Below are positions 28,331 to 28,486 of a stretch of 28,486 bases of DNA, piece by piece (the first letter of the stretch is position 1; every line of letters starts with the position of its first letter). A model generated the notes under the pieces. It made no database searches. It was given only the letters and a program-made list of their open reading frames with translations, and was not told the origin of the DNA. The stretch lies in NCBI GenBank assembly GCA_023424475.1, contig JAFADX010000067.1:1-28486 (forward strand), given 5' to 3'. Origin of the DNA: Pseudomonadota bacterium (lineage in GTDB: Bacteria > Pseudomonadota > Alphaproteobacteria > Acetobacterales > Acetobacteraceae). The position numbers and the translations under genes are program-made.

Positions 28331-28486
28331 TCAGAAATGGCTCCAGCCGCCGCGCGCGAGCGGAAGCGGCCGCCCATCCGGGCCGCGCACCGCCACCTCT
28401 GGTGCGCCCTCCACGAAGCGCCCGATCCGCGCGACGGGCACGCCGGCCGCCGCGGCGCGGGCCGCGATCGCCGGCCCGTCCCCGGG
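28331..28486 (-). CDS. thiL: thiamine-monophosphate kinase, C-terminal 51 residues (partial)
   Basis: The frame enters from the right edge and ends at a TGA (28333-28331). The fragment reads GDGPAIAARAAAAGVPVARIG, split by a short gap, then RFVEGAPEVAVRGPDG and the terminal RGGWSHF. This matches the end of ThiL: a late helix, an x-x-I-G strand, then a DG turn and a final G-W/Y-x-H-F. ThiL phosphorylates thiamine monophosphate to the pyrophosphate cofactor. Only the C-terminus is visible, so the assignment rests on this short pattern. Confidence 0.65.
   Translation of the reverse strand, partial: PGDGPAIAARAAAAGVPVARIGRFVEGAPEVAVRGPDGRPLPLARGGWSHF

Overview
The window is a very GC-rich chromosomal segment packed with genes, many of which overlap by 4 nt (ATGA or GTGA). 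The block at the right end (bamE, ubiquinol-cytochrome c chaperone, DUF177, rpmF, plsX, fabH, ihfA, merR) and the abundance of TRAP and orphan family-5 solute-binding proteins point to an alphaproteobacterium. My best guess is Rhodospirillales/Acetobacteraceae (Roseomonas-like). This is inference from gene content and order; no search was run.

Left region (1-6090): the start of an unrecognised gene; a family III CoA-transferase; a TetR regulator followed by two glutathione S-transferases in one overlapping operon; a convergent D-2-hydroxyacid dehydrogenase; a divergent SDR dehydrogenase; and a small secreted protein. The TetR gene has two palindromic operator-like sites in its promoter and seems to start at a CTG codon.

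Middle-left (6100-13260): a minus-strand run of M20D amidohydrolase, nucleoside hydrolase, two tandem PuuE-like (allantoinase / polysaccharide deacetylase fold) proteins and a CitE/malyl-CoA-lyase-like protein. Divergent to it lie a phosphoribosyltransferase and a family-5 solute-binding protein. Together these suggest scavenging of nucleosides or cyclic ureides/amides with release of a small acid such as glyoxylate. The substrate is not fixed by the sequence.

Middle-right (13260-19628): soeABC, a cytoplasmic molybdenum sulfite dehydrogenase with a 4x[4Fe-4S] subunit and a membrane anchor. It is flanked on both sides by paralogous solute-binding proteins that have no permease genes nearby.

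Right region (19629-28486): a gene-free 481-bp stretch holding a 26-bp near-palindrome; tRNA-Pro(GGG); merR and ihfA; a complete TRAP transporter (dctPQM) lying between ihfA and fabH; the fatty-acid/ribosome cluster fabH-plsX-rpmF-DUF177-chaperone; divergent bamE; a tandem 64-bp hairpin repeat; and the 3' end of thiL. The TRAP operon breaks the usual fabH-ihfA neighbourhood, and ihfA has its own recognisable promoter embedded in the putative TRAP terminator.

I see no CRISPR array, transposase, phage gene or rRNA. No clearly new multi-gene system is evident. The most unusual items are the TetR start and operator arrangement, the twin PuuE-like operon, the TRAP/ihfA junction, and the structured repeats after bamE.
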